Source of the DNA: Clostridium sp.
GTDB lineage: Bacteria; Bacillota; Clostridia; Clostridiales; Clostridiaceae
Direction of reading: 5' to 3'
Assembly: GCF_021443865.1 (NCBI RefSeq)
Contig: NZ_JABUTB010000007.1
Coordinates: forward strand, 36,656 to 70,021
DNA: 33,366 nt
Shown: one piece after another, positions 25,763-33,306 of the stretch
How positions within the stretch are numbered: position 1 is the first letter of the stretch
Layout: every line of letters starts with the position of its first letter
Translations under genes and position numbers: made by a program
Notes under the pieces: model-generated
Told to the model about the DNA's origin: nothing
The model's database searches: none
What the model saw: only the letters and a program-made list of their open reading frames with translations

Positions 25763-26326
25763 TTAAATTTTTCCAACAAGATCGAGACCAGGTGTTAATG
25801 TTTTAGATCCTTCTTTCCATTTTGCAGGACAAACTTCCTTTGGATTATTTCTTACATATTGAGCAGCTTTTATTTTATCTACTATAGAACTAGCATCACG
25901 GCCGATATTACCAGCATTAATTTCAATACATTGAATAGTTCCATCTGGATCTATAATAAAGGTACCTCTATCAGCAAGACCAGATTCTTCTATAAGAACG
26001 TCAAAGCTCCATGAAATTGCATGAGAAGGATCTCCAATCATAATATATTCAATTTTACCAATTGCTTCAGATGTATCATGCCATGCTTTGTGAGTAAAGT
26101 GAGTATCTGTTGAAACAGAATAAACTTGAGCACCAAAAGATTTAAGAGTTGCATATTGGTCTTGTAAATCTTCAAGTTCAGTAGGACATACAAAAGTGAA
26201 ATCAGCAGGATAGAAACAAACTACACTCCATTTACCTTTGAAATCTTCTTCTGTTACTTGAATAAACTTTCCATTTTGATATGCATCTGCTCTAAAGGCT
26301 TCAACTTGCTTTCCGATTAATGACAT
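25763..26326 (-). CDS. ahpC: Alkyl hydroperoxide reductase subunit C (2-Cys peroxiredoxin)
   Basis: This 187-residue typical 2-Cys peroxiredoxin reduces hydrogen peroxide and organic hydroperoxides. The peroxidatic Cys47 is in DFTFVCPTE and the resolving Cys166 in EVCPAKW. Start choice: ATG at 26326 gives [11 protein letters not shown], the usual AhpC N-terminus, with AAGGAGAG just upstream; an in-frame ATG 13 codons earlier would place the ribosome binding site inside the gene. It is the first gene of the ahpC-ahpF operon, so AhpF is the dedicated reductant. Control by PerR would be expected in Firmicutes; only a poor palindrome is visible upstream. Confidence 0.93.
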   Translation of the reverse strand: MSLIGKQVEAFRADAYQNGKFIQVTEEDFKGKWSVVCFYPADFTFVCPTELEDLQDQYATLKSFGAQVYSVSTDTHFTHKAWHDTSEAIGKIEYIMIGDPSHAISWSFDVLIEESGLADRGTFIIDPDGTIQCIEINAGNIGRDASSIVDKIKAAQYVRNNPKEVCPAKWKEGSKTLTPGLDLVGKI

Positions 26327-26379
26327 ATATAATCTCTCCTTTATATTTATGATAGTTATCAACACATATTATTCGCTAG

Positions 26380-26394
26380 ATAATAAATCATTAT
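26380..26394. promoter_or_regulatory. Weak PerR-like palindrome upstream of ahpC
   Basis: ATAATAAATCATTAT has inverted arms ATAAT/ATTAT around a 5-nt centre, roughly like the Bacillus PerR box TTATAATNATTATAA but with the centre too wide. It lies about 55 nt before the ahpC start. Confidence 0.2.
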
Positions 26395-26411
26395 TCATAA
26401 GGAATTTCTCC

Positions 26412-26429
26412 AAATTAAATAATTAACAA
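26412..26429. promoter_or_regulatory. Weak Rex-like site upstream of ahpC
   Basis: AAATTAAATAATTAACAA matches the Rex consensus TTGTTAANNNNTTAACAA perfectly in the right half (TTAACAA) and in four of seven bases in the left. Rex senses the NADH/NAD+ ratio. Chance is a serious alternative in such AT-rich DNA. Confidence 0.2.
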
Positions 26430-26628
26430 CAGAAGCAATTAATGTAATAATAAGTTATCAAGTTATAAATTCTCTATTAGTCAATAAAAATAAGATAGTA
26501 GTATTTTTATTATTCAAGGTAATTTTTACAGATTAAAAGAATAGTATAGAGTAATAAATACTAGATAGTATCTTACATTATAAAAAAATCTTAAGATAAT
26601 GTCCTAAACAGGAGAGGAGACAAATAAT

Positions 26629-27768
26629 ATGCTTTTACCTATTAATGAAAATAAATTAAGTGAAAAACTAATTAAATATAGAAGAGAATTACATGAAAAT
26701 CCTGAATTATCTATGGAGGAGCATGAAACTACTAAAAGAATTATTAAGTGGTTAAAGGAGGAAAATATAAATATATTAAATTTACCTTTAACAGTTGGGG
26801 TGGTTGCTGAAATAGAAGGAGACTATCCTGGACCAATTATTGCTTTAAGAGCAGATATAGATGCACTTCCTATTATAGAAGAAACAGGTTTAGACTTTGC
26901 TTCTAAAAATTATGGTGTAATGCATGCTTGTGGTCATGATTTTCATACTTCAGCAATTTTAGGAGCAGCTATTATTATAAATAAAAATAAATCAAAATTA
27001 CATGGAAAGGTAAGAATTATATTTCAGCCAGCAGAAGAAAATGCAAAAGGAGCTGAAATCATTATAAATTCTGGAGTCTTAAAGGATGTAAAAGCTATCT
27101 TTGGAATGCATAATAAACCAGACCTTCCAGTAGGAACAATAGGTATAAAATCAGGACCACTTATGGCAAGTGTAGATAAATTTAAAATAGATGTTATTGG
27201 AGTAGGAGGACATGCTGCTATTCCAGAAAGATGTATAGATCCAATTATAGTAGCTAGTGAAATAGTATCTTCATTACAAACAATTATAAGTCGTAATTTA
27301 AGTCCTTTTAATAATACTATTATAAGTATAACTAAGTTTCAATCAGGTAACACCTGGAATGTAATACCTGAAAAGGCTTATTTAGAAGGTACAGTAAGAA
27401 CCTTTCAAAAGGATGTTAGAAAAATAATTCCTGATTTAATTAATAGAAATATAGAAGGAATTGCATCAGCTTTTGGTGCTAACGTAGATTTTAGATGGTA
27501 TCCATATTTGCCAGGAGTTTATAATGATGAAAGCTATACTAAAGTAGTTACTGAAGCTGCAATTGAATTAGGATATAAAGTTGAACTAGCCAAAGAAAGT
27601 ACTGGAGGAGAAGATTTTGCATTATATCAAAATAAAATTCCAGGATTTTTTATTTGGATAGGAGTTGGAGGAACAAAAGAATGGCATCATCCTTCTTATA
27701 ATTTAAAGGAAGAGGCATTAATTATTGCAGCAAAGTATTTTGCTAATTTAGTAATTAAGGCATTATAA
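26629..27768 (+). CDS. M20D family amidohydrolase (N-acyl amino acid/IAA-amino acid hydrolase-like)
   Basis: This 379-residue cytoplasmic metallohydrolase splits the amide of N-acyl amino acids in its family. Metal ligands are visible: C101 and H103 in MHACGHD, E137 following catalytic E136 in PAEEN, H161 in GMHNKP and a late histidine in WHHPSY (H353/H354). The dimerisation domain (about residues 180-290) begins near VDKFKIDVIGVGGHAAIPE. Relatives include hippurate hydrolase, YxeP and plant ILR1/IAR3, which undo the conjugation made by plant GH3 enzymes. The gene stands alone between a divergent ahpC and its terminator at 27798-27851. The substrate is not defined. Confidence 0.85.
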   Translation: MLLPINENKLSEKLIKYRRELHENPELSMEEHETTKRIIKWLKEENINILNLPLTVGVVAEIEGDYPGPIIALRADIDALPIIEETGLDFASKNYGVMHACGHDFHTSAILGAAIIINKNKSKLHGKVRIIFQPAEENAKGAEIIINSGVLKDVKAIFGMHNKPDLPVGTIGIKSGPLMASVDKFKIDVIGVGGHAAIPERCIDPIIVASEIVSSLQTIISRNLSPFNNTIISITKFQSGNTWNVIPEKAYLEGTVRTFQKDVRKIIPDLINRNIEGIASAFGANVDFRWYPYLPGVYNDESYTKVVTEAAIELGYKVELAKESTGGEDFALYQNKIPGFFIWIGVGGTKEWHHPSYNLKEEALIIAAKYFANLVIKAL

Positions 27769-27797
27769 CATTTTATTATTAACAAATATATTAAGAT

Positions 27798-27851
27798 TGT
27801 CCTATGCTATAAAATTAATTAATTTAATTTTGAAGTATAGGACATTTTTTT
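27798..27851 (+). terminator. Terminator of the amidohydrolase gene
   Basis: TGTCCTATGCT (27798-27808) pairs with AGTATAGGACA (27834-27844), 11 bp with one G-U pair. The loop itself can fold through AAAATTA/TAATTTT, making a tall hairpin. Seven T follow (27845-27851). Confidence 0.88.
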
Positions 27852-27987
27852 ATAAATATTAATTATAAAGTAGTTATTAAATTCAAATTTAAAAGGAAAT
27901 TTAATATATAAGATTAATAGAATATTTTTTAATTACATATAGAATGTGTAAAATAATTCAATATTATTGAAATAAATGTAATTAAAT

Positions 27988-28022
27988 GAATAAATTGTTT
28001 TTTTATAATTGTTAATTTATTC
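27988..28022. promoter_or_regulatory. Inverted repeat overlapping the rnf promoter, possible operator
   Basis: GAATAAATT (27988-27996) is the exact reverse complement of AATTTATTC (28014-28022), 17 nt apart. The right arm covers the end of the -35 hexamer and the start of the spacer. TTGTTAA at 28009-28015 is also a perfect single Rex half-site, but no second half follows. Confidence 0.3.
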
Positions 28023-28037
28023 CCTTTGGAATATAAT
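28009..28037 (+). promoter_or_regulatory. Sigma-A promoter of the rnf operon
   Basis: TTGTTA (28009-28014), a 17-nt spacer and the consensus TATAAT (28032-28037) lie about 40 nt before the rnfC start. This is the best promoter match in the window. Confidence 0.75.
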
Positions 28038-28075
28038 TATATTGTTCAAAAATTTAATGGTAAAGGGTTGAGTTT

Positions 28076-29398
28076 ATGAAATTAGGTACATTTAAAGGTG
28101 GTATTCATCCAAGGGATGGGAAAGATATATCAAAAGATCTTCCCATAAAGGAAATTTTACCTAAAGGAAATTTGGTATACCCTATAGCTCAGCATATAGG
28201 AGCACCTGCAAAACCAATAGTTGCTGTTGGAGATAAAGTGTTAGTAGGGCAAAAAATAGCAGAGTCTACAGGTTTTATTTCAGCCAATATTATATCTTCA
28301 GTATCTGGTACAGTAGAAGCTATTGAACCAAAACTTAATGTTTCAGGTAATAAAGTTATGTCGATTATTATTCAAAATGATAACGAATACAGAAAAATGG
28401 ATGGTATTGGCGAAAAAAGAGATTATACTAAACTTTCTAAAGATGAAATAAGAAATTATATTAAAGAAGCAGGCATTGTAGGTCTAGGAGGAGCTGGCTT
28501 TCCAACTCATGTTAAGCTTACTCCAAAGGATGACAATGCTATTGATTATGTAATTGTAAATGCAGTAGAATGCGAACCTTATTTAACTTCAGACTATAGA
28601 GTTATGCTTGAAATGCCTGAAAAAGTAATTGGAGGACTTAAAGTTATTTTAAGTTTATTCCCAAAGGCTAAAGGAATAATTGCCATTGAAGATAATAAGC
28701 CAGAGGCTATAAAAGTTATTAGAAAGGCAGTAGAAGGAGAAGATAATATTACTGTAAGGGTTCTTAAAACTAAATATCCACAAGGAGCAGAACGTTCTGT
28801 AATATTCGCTACAACAGGAAGAAAAATTAATTCAACTATGCTACCAGCAGATGCAGGTTGTGTTGTTGATAATGTTGATACTGTAGTATCAATTTACATG
28901 GCTGTATGTGAATCAACACCTCTTATGAGAAAAATAATTACAGTAACAGGAGATGCTATTAGCAATCCTAGAAACTTTGAAGTAAAAATAGGGACAAACT
29001 ATTCTGAGCTTATAGAAGAAGCAGGAGGGTTTAAAGAAAGACCTGAAAAAGTCATTTCAGGAGGACCTATGATGGGAGTTGCCATATTTAATCTGGATGT
29101 TCCAGTAACTAAAACAACCTCTGCACTTTTATGTTTTCTAGAAGATGAAGTAGCCAAGAATGAACCTACAGCTTGTATTCGTTGTGGAAGATGTGTGGAA
29201 GTTTGTCCTAGCAATCTTATACCTCAAAAAGCAATTGAAACTATAGATGGGTTAGACAATGAATCATTTATAGCTATTAATGGTATGGAATGTTATGAAT
29301 GTGGAAGTTGTACTTATATTTGTCCTGCTAAAAGGAGAATTACACAAGCCTTTAAACAAAGTAGGAAAAGTGTTTTAGATAGTAGAAAAAAGAAGTAA
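28076..29398 (+). CDS. rnfC: Rnf complex subunit RnfC
   Basis: This 440-residue peripheral subunit of the ferredoxin:NAD+ oxidoreductase is where NAD(H) and FMN bind. The N-terminal region begins with the family's FKGGIHP. The nucleotide-binding core contains GLGGAGFPTHVKL and NAVECEPYLTSDYR. Two [4Fe-4S] motifs are near the C-terminus: C367, C370, C373, C377 and C406, C409, C412, C416. Rnf couples electron flow from reduced ferredoxin to NAD+ with Na+ or H+ export, supporting ATP synthesis in clostridia. It is the first gene of the operon in the clostridial order C-D-G-E-A-B. Confidence 0.95.
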   Translation: MKLGTFKGGIHPRDGKDISKDLPIKEILPKGNLVYPIAQHIGAPAKPIVAVGDKVLVGQKIAESTGFISANIISSVSGTVEAIEPKLNVSGNKVMSIIIQNDNEYRKMDGIGEKRDYTKLSKDEIRNYIKEAGIVGLGGAGFPTHVKLTPKDDNAIDYVIVNAVECEPYLTSDYRVMLEMPEKVIGGLKVILSLFPKAKGIIAIEDNKPEAIKVIRKAVEGEDNITVRVLKTKYPQGAERSVIFATTGRKINSTMLPADAGCVVDNVDTVVSIYMAVCESTPLMRKIITVTGDAISNPRNFEVKIGTNYSELIEEAGGFKERPEKVISGGPMMGVAIFNLDVPVTKTTSALLCFLEDEVAKNEPTACIRCGRCVEVCPSNLIPQKAIETIDGLDNESFIAINGMECYECGSCTYICPAKRRITQAFKQSRKSVLDSRKKK

Positions 29399-29462
29399 TA
29401 AAATTTTAATTTATAAAAATACTTAGGGGAAATAAAATTTATGGGGAAAGGAATTATCTAAA

Positions 29463-30476
29463 ATGAGTGAATTATATAATGTATCAGCATCACCTCATGT
29501 AAGAAGTAAAGAAAGTACTAAAACTATAATGGCTGATGTTGCAATTGCATTAATTCCAGCAGGTTTATTTGGAATATATAACTTTGGATTAAATGCATTA
29601 ATAATAATATTAATAAGTGTTGCCACTTGCGTGATTACTGAATATATCTATCAAAAAAGAATGAATAAAAAAATTACAATAAATGACTTTAGTGCAGTAT
29701 TAACAGGTCTGTTATTAGCATATAACTTACCATCTACTGTACCTTTTTGGGTGCCAATAGTAGGGGGAGTTTTTGCAATAATAATTGTTAAGCAGCTATT
29801 TGGAGGGCTTGGACAAAACTTTATGAATCCTGCCTTAGCTGCAAGATGCTTTTTACTTATTTCATTTTCAAGAATAATGACTGACTTTGGGATTGCAGCA
29901 GATAGTACAGTTAAAGGAATTATAATGAATGGACATGCAGCTGTAAATGGATATGCTATGGTGGATGGTGTTTCATCAGCAACTATACTTACAGCAGTTA
30001 AAACAGGAGGAGATTATAATTTATTAAGTATGTTCCTTGGAACAACAGGTGGAACAATTGGAGAAACCTCTGTAGTTGCAATTTTAATAGGAGCAATTTA
30101 TCTTCTTAGAAAAAAAATAATTTCTCTAAAAATTCCTATGACATATATAGGATCATTTATTGGATTTATTATAATAATGAATATTTTAGGTGGAAAAGGT
30201 CTTAACATAGAATATCTTATAGGAAATCTTTTTGGTGGTGGTTTAATGCTTGGGGCCTTCTTTATGGCAACAGATTATGTTACTTGCCCAATAACCCAAA
30301 AAGGAAAGATATACTTTGGAATTTTACTAGGATTTATTACAGCAATATTTAGGTATTATGGAAGTTCAGCAGAAGGAGTTTCCTATGCTATTATATTATC
30401 TAATATGATGGTACCTCTTATCGAAAAATACACTCTTCCAAAGGCATTTGGAAAGGAGGCTACTATAAATGGCTAA
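29463..30476 (+). CDS. rnfD: Rnf complex subunit RnfD
   Basis: This 337-residue membrane subunit of the NqrB/RnfD family has about ten hydrophobic helices. T174 in DGVSSATIL is the expected threonine for covalent FMN attachment (SxAT motif). GGLGQNFMNPALAARCFLL is a strongly conserved family stretch, and the C-terminal half has FFMATDYVTCPITQKGK. It passes electrons across the membrane together with RnfG. The 3' end overlaps rnfG by 8 nt, and the rnfG ribosome binding site (AAAGGAGG) lies inside this gene. Confidence 0.95.
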   Translation: MSELYNVSASPHVRSKESTKTIMADVAIALIPAGLFGIYNFGLNALIIILISVATCVITEYIYQKRMNKKITINDFSAVLTGLLLAYNLPSTVPFWVPIVGGVFAIIIVKQLFGGLGQNFMNPALAARCFLLISFSRIMTDFGIAADSTVKGIIMNGHAAVNGYAMVDGVSSATILTAVKTGGDYNLLSMFLGTTGGTIGETSVVAILIGAIYLLRKKIISLKIPMTYIGSFIGFIIIMNILGGKGLNIEYLIGNLFGGGLMLGAFFMATDYVTCPITQKGKIYFGILLGFITAIFRYYGSSAEGVSYAIILSNMMVPLIEKYTLPKAFGKEATING

Positions 30477-31098
30477 GGGAAAAAATACAATAATTAAAGA
30501 TACAATAATACTTTTAATTATAACTCTTGTTTCTGGATTTATATTATCAACAGTTAACAAGGTTACAAAAGAGCCTATTGCTTATGCTAGAACAGAAGAG
30601 AAAAATAAAGCTTATAGAGGAATGTTTAATGAAGCAGAAACTTTTGAAGCAAATGAAACCTTAGTTAAAAAATGTGAGTCTTCTAAGGATTTTTTAGAGG
30701 AAAAAGGTTTTAATGGAACTACAGTAAATGAAGCTTTAATTGCAAAATCAAAGAATGAAACTATAGGTTATATCATAAATGCCACTTCACCTAATGGATA
30801 TGGTGGAAATATTGAAATTTCCCTTGGACTTGATAAGGAAGGAAAAATTCAAGGCTTTGAAATACTTTCAATTAGTGAAACAGTAGGACTTGGTATGAAG
30901 GCTACTGAAGAAGAATTTAAATCACAATTTGCAGGTAAAAATGTTAAAGAAATAAAATATTCAAAATCAGGTGCATCTAAAGAAGATGAAATTAATGCTA
31001 TAAGTGGAGCTACCATTACAACTTCTGCTGTAACTGAAGCTGTAAATTCAGCATTAGTATTTGCAGAAGAAAATATTTTAGGTAAGGAGGCTTTTTAA
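30469..31098 (+). CDS. rnfG: Rnf complex subunit RnfG
   Basis: This 209-residue protein has one N-terminal membrane helix (about residues 10-30) and an extracytoplasmic FMN-binding domain. T182 in ISGATITTSAV is the flavinylation threonine of the SGAT motif. GYGGNIEISLGLDKEGKIQGFEIL and ETVGLGMKA are conserved in NqrC/RnfG proteins. Covalent FMN needs an ApbE-type flavin transferase, which is not in this window. It overlaps rnfD by 8 nt and is 3 nt from rnfE. Confidence 0.94.
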   Translation: MAKGKNTIIKDTIILLIITLVSGFILSTVNKVTKEPIAYARTEEKNKAYRGMFNEAETFEANETLVKKCESSKDFLEEKGFNGTTVNEALIAKSKNETIGYIINATSPNGYGGNIEISLGLDKEGKIQGFEILSISETVGLGMKATEEEFKSQFAGKNVKEIKYSKSGASKEDEINAISGATITTSAVTEAVNSALVFAEENILGKEAF

Positions 31099-31101
31099 TA
31101 A

Positions 31102-31812
31102 ATGAATAAATGTACAGAACGTATTTATAATGGAGTAATTAAAGAAAATCCTACTTTTGTAATGATGCTTGGATTGTGTCCTACAATGGCAGTTACTACA
31201 GCTGCTATTAATGGAGTTGGAATGGGACTTTCAACAACAGCAGTTTTAGTAGCTTCAAATTTACTTATATCAATGCTTAGAAAAGTTATACCTGATAAGG
31301 TTAGGATGCCTGCATATATAGTTATAGTAGCATCTTTTGTTACAGTAGTAGAAATGCTACTTGAGGCATATTTTTATGAGAGCCTATATAAATCCCTTGG
31401 TATTTATATACCTCTTATAGTTGTTAACTGTATAATCCTTGGAAGAGCAGAAGCCTATGCAGCAAAAAATGATGTGGTGTCATCTATTTTTGATGGAATT
31501 GGAATGGGACTAGGCTTTACCTTAGGACTTTTAGTTATTGGTGCTGTAAGAGAAATAATAGGAAGTGGGCAAGCATTTGGACTTAATATATTACCATCTT
31601 CCTATGAACCAGTATCCATATTTGTACTAGCTCCAGGGGCATTCTTTGTAATTGCATTTTTAACAGCCCTTCAAAATAAATTTAATGCACCTAGTGCTAC
31701 TAATAAGAAGAAGTCAGAAGAGAGCTGCACTTCAAGTTGTGCTGGATGTACTCTTTCAGGCTGTAGTTCAAAAATTGAAATGATTAATGGAATTGATGAG
31801 GGGGGTAAATAA
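31102..31812 (+). CDS. rnfE: Rnf complex subunit RnfE with a Cys-rich C-terminal tail
   Basis: This 236-residue six-helix membrane subunit is homologous to RnfA and NqrD. C26 in GLCPTMAV and C110 in VVNCIIL are the conserved membrane cysteines that, with those of RnfA, hold an Fe-S centre in the related complexes. After the last helix a hydrophilic tail carries four more cysteines, C209, C213, C216 and C221 (CxxxCxxCxxxxC), which the basic six-helix fold does not need. They may bind metal or a cluster on the cytoplasmic side. A strong GTAAGGAGG ribosome binding site lies in the end of rnfG. Confidence 0.93.
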   Translation: MNKCTERIYNGVIKENPTFVMMLGLCPTMAVTTAAINGVGMGLSTTAVLVASNLLISMLRKVIPDKVRMPAYIVIVASFVTVVEMLLEAYFYESLYKSLGIYIPLIVVNCIILGRAEAYAAKNDVVSSIFDGIGMGLGFTLGLLVIGAVREIIGSGQAFGLNILPSSYEPVSIFVLAPGAFFVIAFLTALQNKFNAPSATNKKKSEESCTSSCAGCTLSGCSSKIEMINGIDEGGK

Positions 31813-31814
31813 TT

Positions 31815-32405
31815 ATGATAAAAGATTTAATTTTAGTTTTAATAACTACTATTTTTATAAATAATGTATTACTTAGTCAATTCTTAGGTCTTTGTTCTTT
31901 CTTAGGGGTTTCAAAAAAGACAGAGACAGCAGTTGGAATGGGAGGAGCAGTTATATTTGTTATAACATTCTCTTCTGCAATAACTAATCTTATTTATAAT
32001 TTTATACTTGTGAAAGTTAATCTTGAATATATGAAGACCATTGTATTTATAGTGGTAATAGCTGCTTTAGTTCAATTAGTGGAGATGATTCTAAAGAAAT
32101 ATATACCTAGTTTATATAAAGCTCTTGGAGTTTATCTTCCTCTTATAACCACAAACTGTGCAGTTCTTGGAGTTGCTCTTACCAATGTACAAGTACAATA
32201 TACAAGCAATCTTCAAAGCTTTATTTTTAGTGTAGTATCAGGTCTTGGGACATCTATAGGATATTTAGTTGCAATTTTAATACTTGCAGGAATAAGAGAG
32301 AGAATAGAACATAATGATATACCAGAATCTTTTAAAGGTATGCCTATAGTAATAATATCCGCAGGACTTATGGCAATTGCTTTTATGGGATTCGCTGGGC
32401 TATAA
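31815..32405 (+). CDS. rnfA: Rnf complex subunit RnfA
   Basis: This 196-residue six-helix membrane subunit is homologous to RnfE and NqrE, inserted in the opposite orientation. Conserved cysteines are C27 in FLGLCSFLGVSKK and C115 in TTNCAVLGVAL. The length is normal for the family. The ATG lies 2 nt after the rnfE stop, with GAGGGGGG as ribosome binding site, and rnfB follows after 12 nt. Confidence 0.95.
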   Translation: MIKDLILVLITTIFINNVLLSQFLGLCSFLGVSKKTETAVGMGGAVIFVITFSSAITNLIYNFILVKVNLEYMKTIVFIVVIAALVQLVEMILKKYIPSLYKALGVYLPLITTNCAVLGVALTNVQVQYTSNLQSFIFSVVSGLGTSIGYLVAILILAGIRERIEHNDIPESFKGMPIVIISAGLMAIAFMGFAGL

Positions 32406-32417
32406 GGGGGATATAAA

Positions 32418-33242
32418 ATGGGAGAGATTATAATAGCAACAGCAGTTTTAGGGGGAATTGGAATTATTATTGGTGTTCTTCTTGGAATTGCAGGAGAGAA
32501 GTTGCAAGTAGAAGTAGATGAAAAAGAACTACAAGTAAGAGAACTACTTCCAGGAAATAACTGTGGAGCATGTGGATTTCCAGGATGTGATGGGTTAGCA
32601 AAGGCTATAGCAGAAGGAACAGCTGCTGCTAATAGCTGTCCAGTTGGAGGTGTAACAGTAGCCAATCAAATAAGTGAAGTTATGGGAGTTGCACTAGAAG
32701 AAAGTGAAAAGAAAGTAGCCTTTGTAAAATGTGGAGGCACTTGTGAAAAATCTAAGAAAAAATATAATTATTATGGAACAGAAGATTGTTCTCAAGCTGT
32801 AATTGCCCCAGGGGCAGGAGACAAAGGTTGTTCTTATGGATGTTTAGGCTATGGATCTTGTGTAAGAGAATGTTTATTTGATGCTATTCATGTAATAGAT
32901 GGAATAGCTGTAGTAGATAAAGAAAAATGTGTTGCCTGTGAAAAATGCGTAAAAACATGCCCTAAGAATCTTATTGAAATGATTCCATATAGTGCTGAAT
33001 ATCAAGTTCAATGTATGTCTAATGATAAGGGTAAAGAAGTTAAAGCAGTATGTGATGTTGGTTGTATAGGTTGTAAGTTATGTACTAAAGTATGTGAAAG
33101 CGATGCTATTACAGTTGAGAATAACTTAGCAAAAATAGACTACGATAAATGTATAAATTGTGGAAAGTGTGCTGAAAAATGCCCAGTTAAGATAATTAAG
33201 CATAGTAGTACTATTGATTCAAACATTACCATATCAGTTTAA
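32418..33242 (+). CDS. rnfB: Rnf complex subunit RnfB, ferredoxin-accepting Fe-S protein
   Basis: This 274-residue subunit takes electrons from reduced ferredoxin at the cytoplasmic face. The N-terminal hydrophobic anchor (about residues 4-25) is followed by a [4Fe-4S] motif, C49, C52, C57 and C74, in NNCGACGFPGCDGLA. After a Cys-rich middle section (CGGTC, then CSYGCLGYGSCVREC) come further ferredoxin-type clusters: CVACEKCVKTCP, CIGCKLCTKVC and CINCGKCAEKCP. The many clusters are typical of clostridial RnfB. It is the last operon gene, with the bidirectional terminator at 33264-33306 just downstream. Confidence 0.95.
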   Translation: MGEIIIATAVLGGIGIIIGVLLGIAGEKLQVEVDEKELQVRELLPGNNCGACGFPGCDGLAKAIAEGTAAANSCPVGGVTVANQISEVMGVALEESEKKVAFVKCGGTCEKSKKKYNYYGTEDCSQAVIAPGAGDKGCSYGCLGYGSCVRECLFDAIHVIDGIAVVDKEKCVACEKCVKTCPKNLIEMIPYSAEYQVQCMSNDKGKEVKAVCDVGCIGCKLCTKVCESDAITVENNLAKIDYDKCINCGKCAEKCPVKIIKHSSTIDSNITISV

Positions 33243-33263
33243 TATAATAATCATTTAAATAAA

Positions 33264-33306
33264 AATAAGCTATTAGTTAATTAAATGCTAGTAGCTTATT
33301 TTTTTT
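33264..33306. terminator. Bidirectional terminator between rnfB and a convergent gene
   Basis: AATAAGCTATTAG (33264-33276) pairs with CTAGTAGCTTATT (33288-33300), 13 bp with one G-U pair, flanked by A's on the left and eight T's (33299-33306) on the right. The minus-strand gene's stop codon lies within the right arm, so both convergent transcripts can end here. Confidence 0.88.

Larger units (their letters stand above)
26327..26628. other. Divergent intergenic region between ahpC and the amidohydrolase gene
   Basis: This AT-rich region of about 300 bases must hold promoters for both directions, but I see no clean -35/-10 pair for either. Two weak operator-like elements are visible (26380-26394 and 26412-26429). 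The amidohydrolase has a strong ribosome binding site (GGAGAGGAGA, about 26611-26620). No small ORF or RNA gene is evident. Confidence 0.45.
27769..28075. other. Intergenic region between the amidohydrolase gene and the rnf operon
   Basis: This very AT-rich gap of about 300 bases holds the amidohydrolase terminator (27798-27851), a 9-bp inverted repeat (27988-28022) and the rnf promoter (28009-28037). The stretch 27852-27987 shows no further structure. Confidence 0.6.

Noticed and set aside
26327..26365. Thirteen-residue N-terminal extension of AhpC
   Set aside because: The ribosome binding site AAGGAGAG lies inside the extension, and the shorter form has the normal AhpC N-terminus.
32213..32665. 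Minus-strand ORF of 150 codons opposite rnfA/rnfB
   Set aside because: It spans two firm genes in antisense; its Pro/Ile-rich sequence is what the complement of Gly/Asn-rich codons gives.
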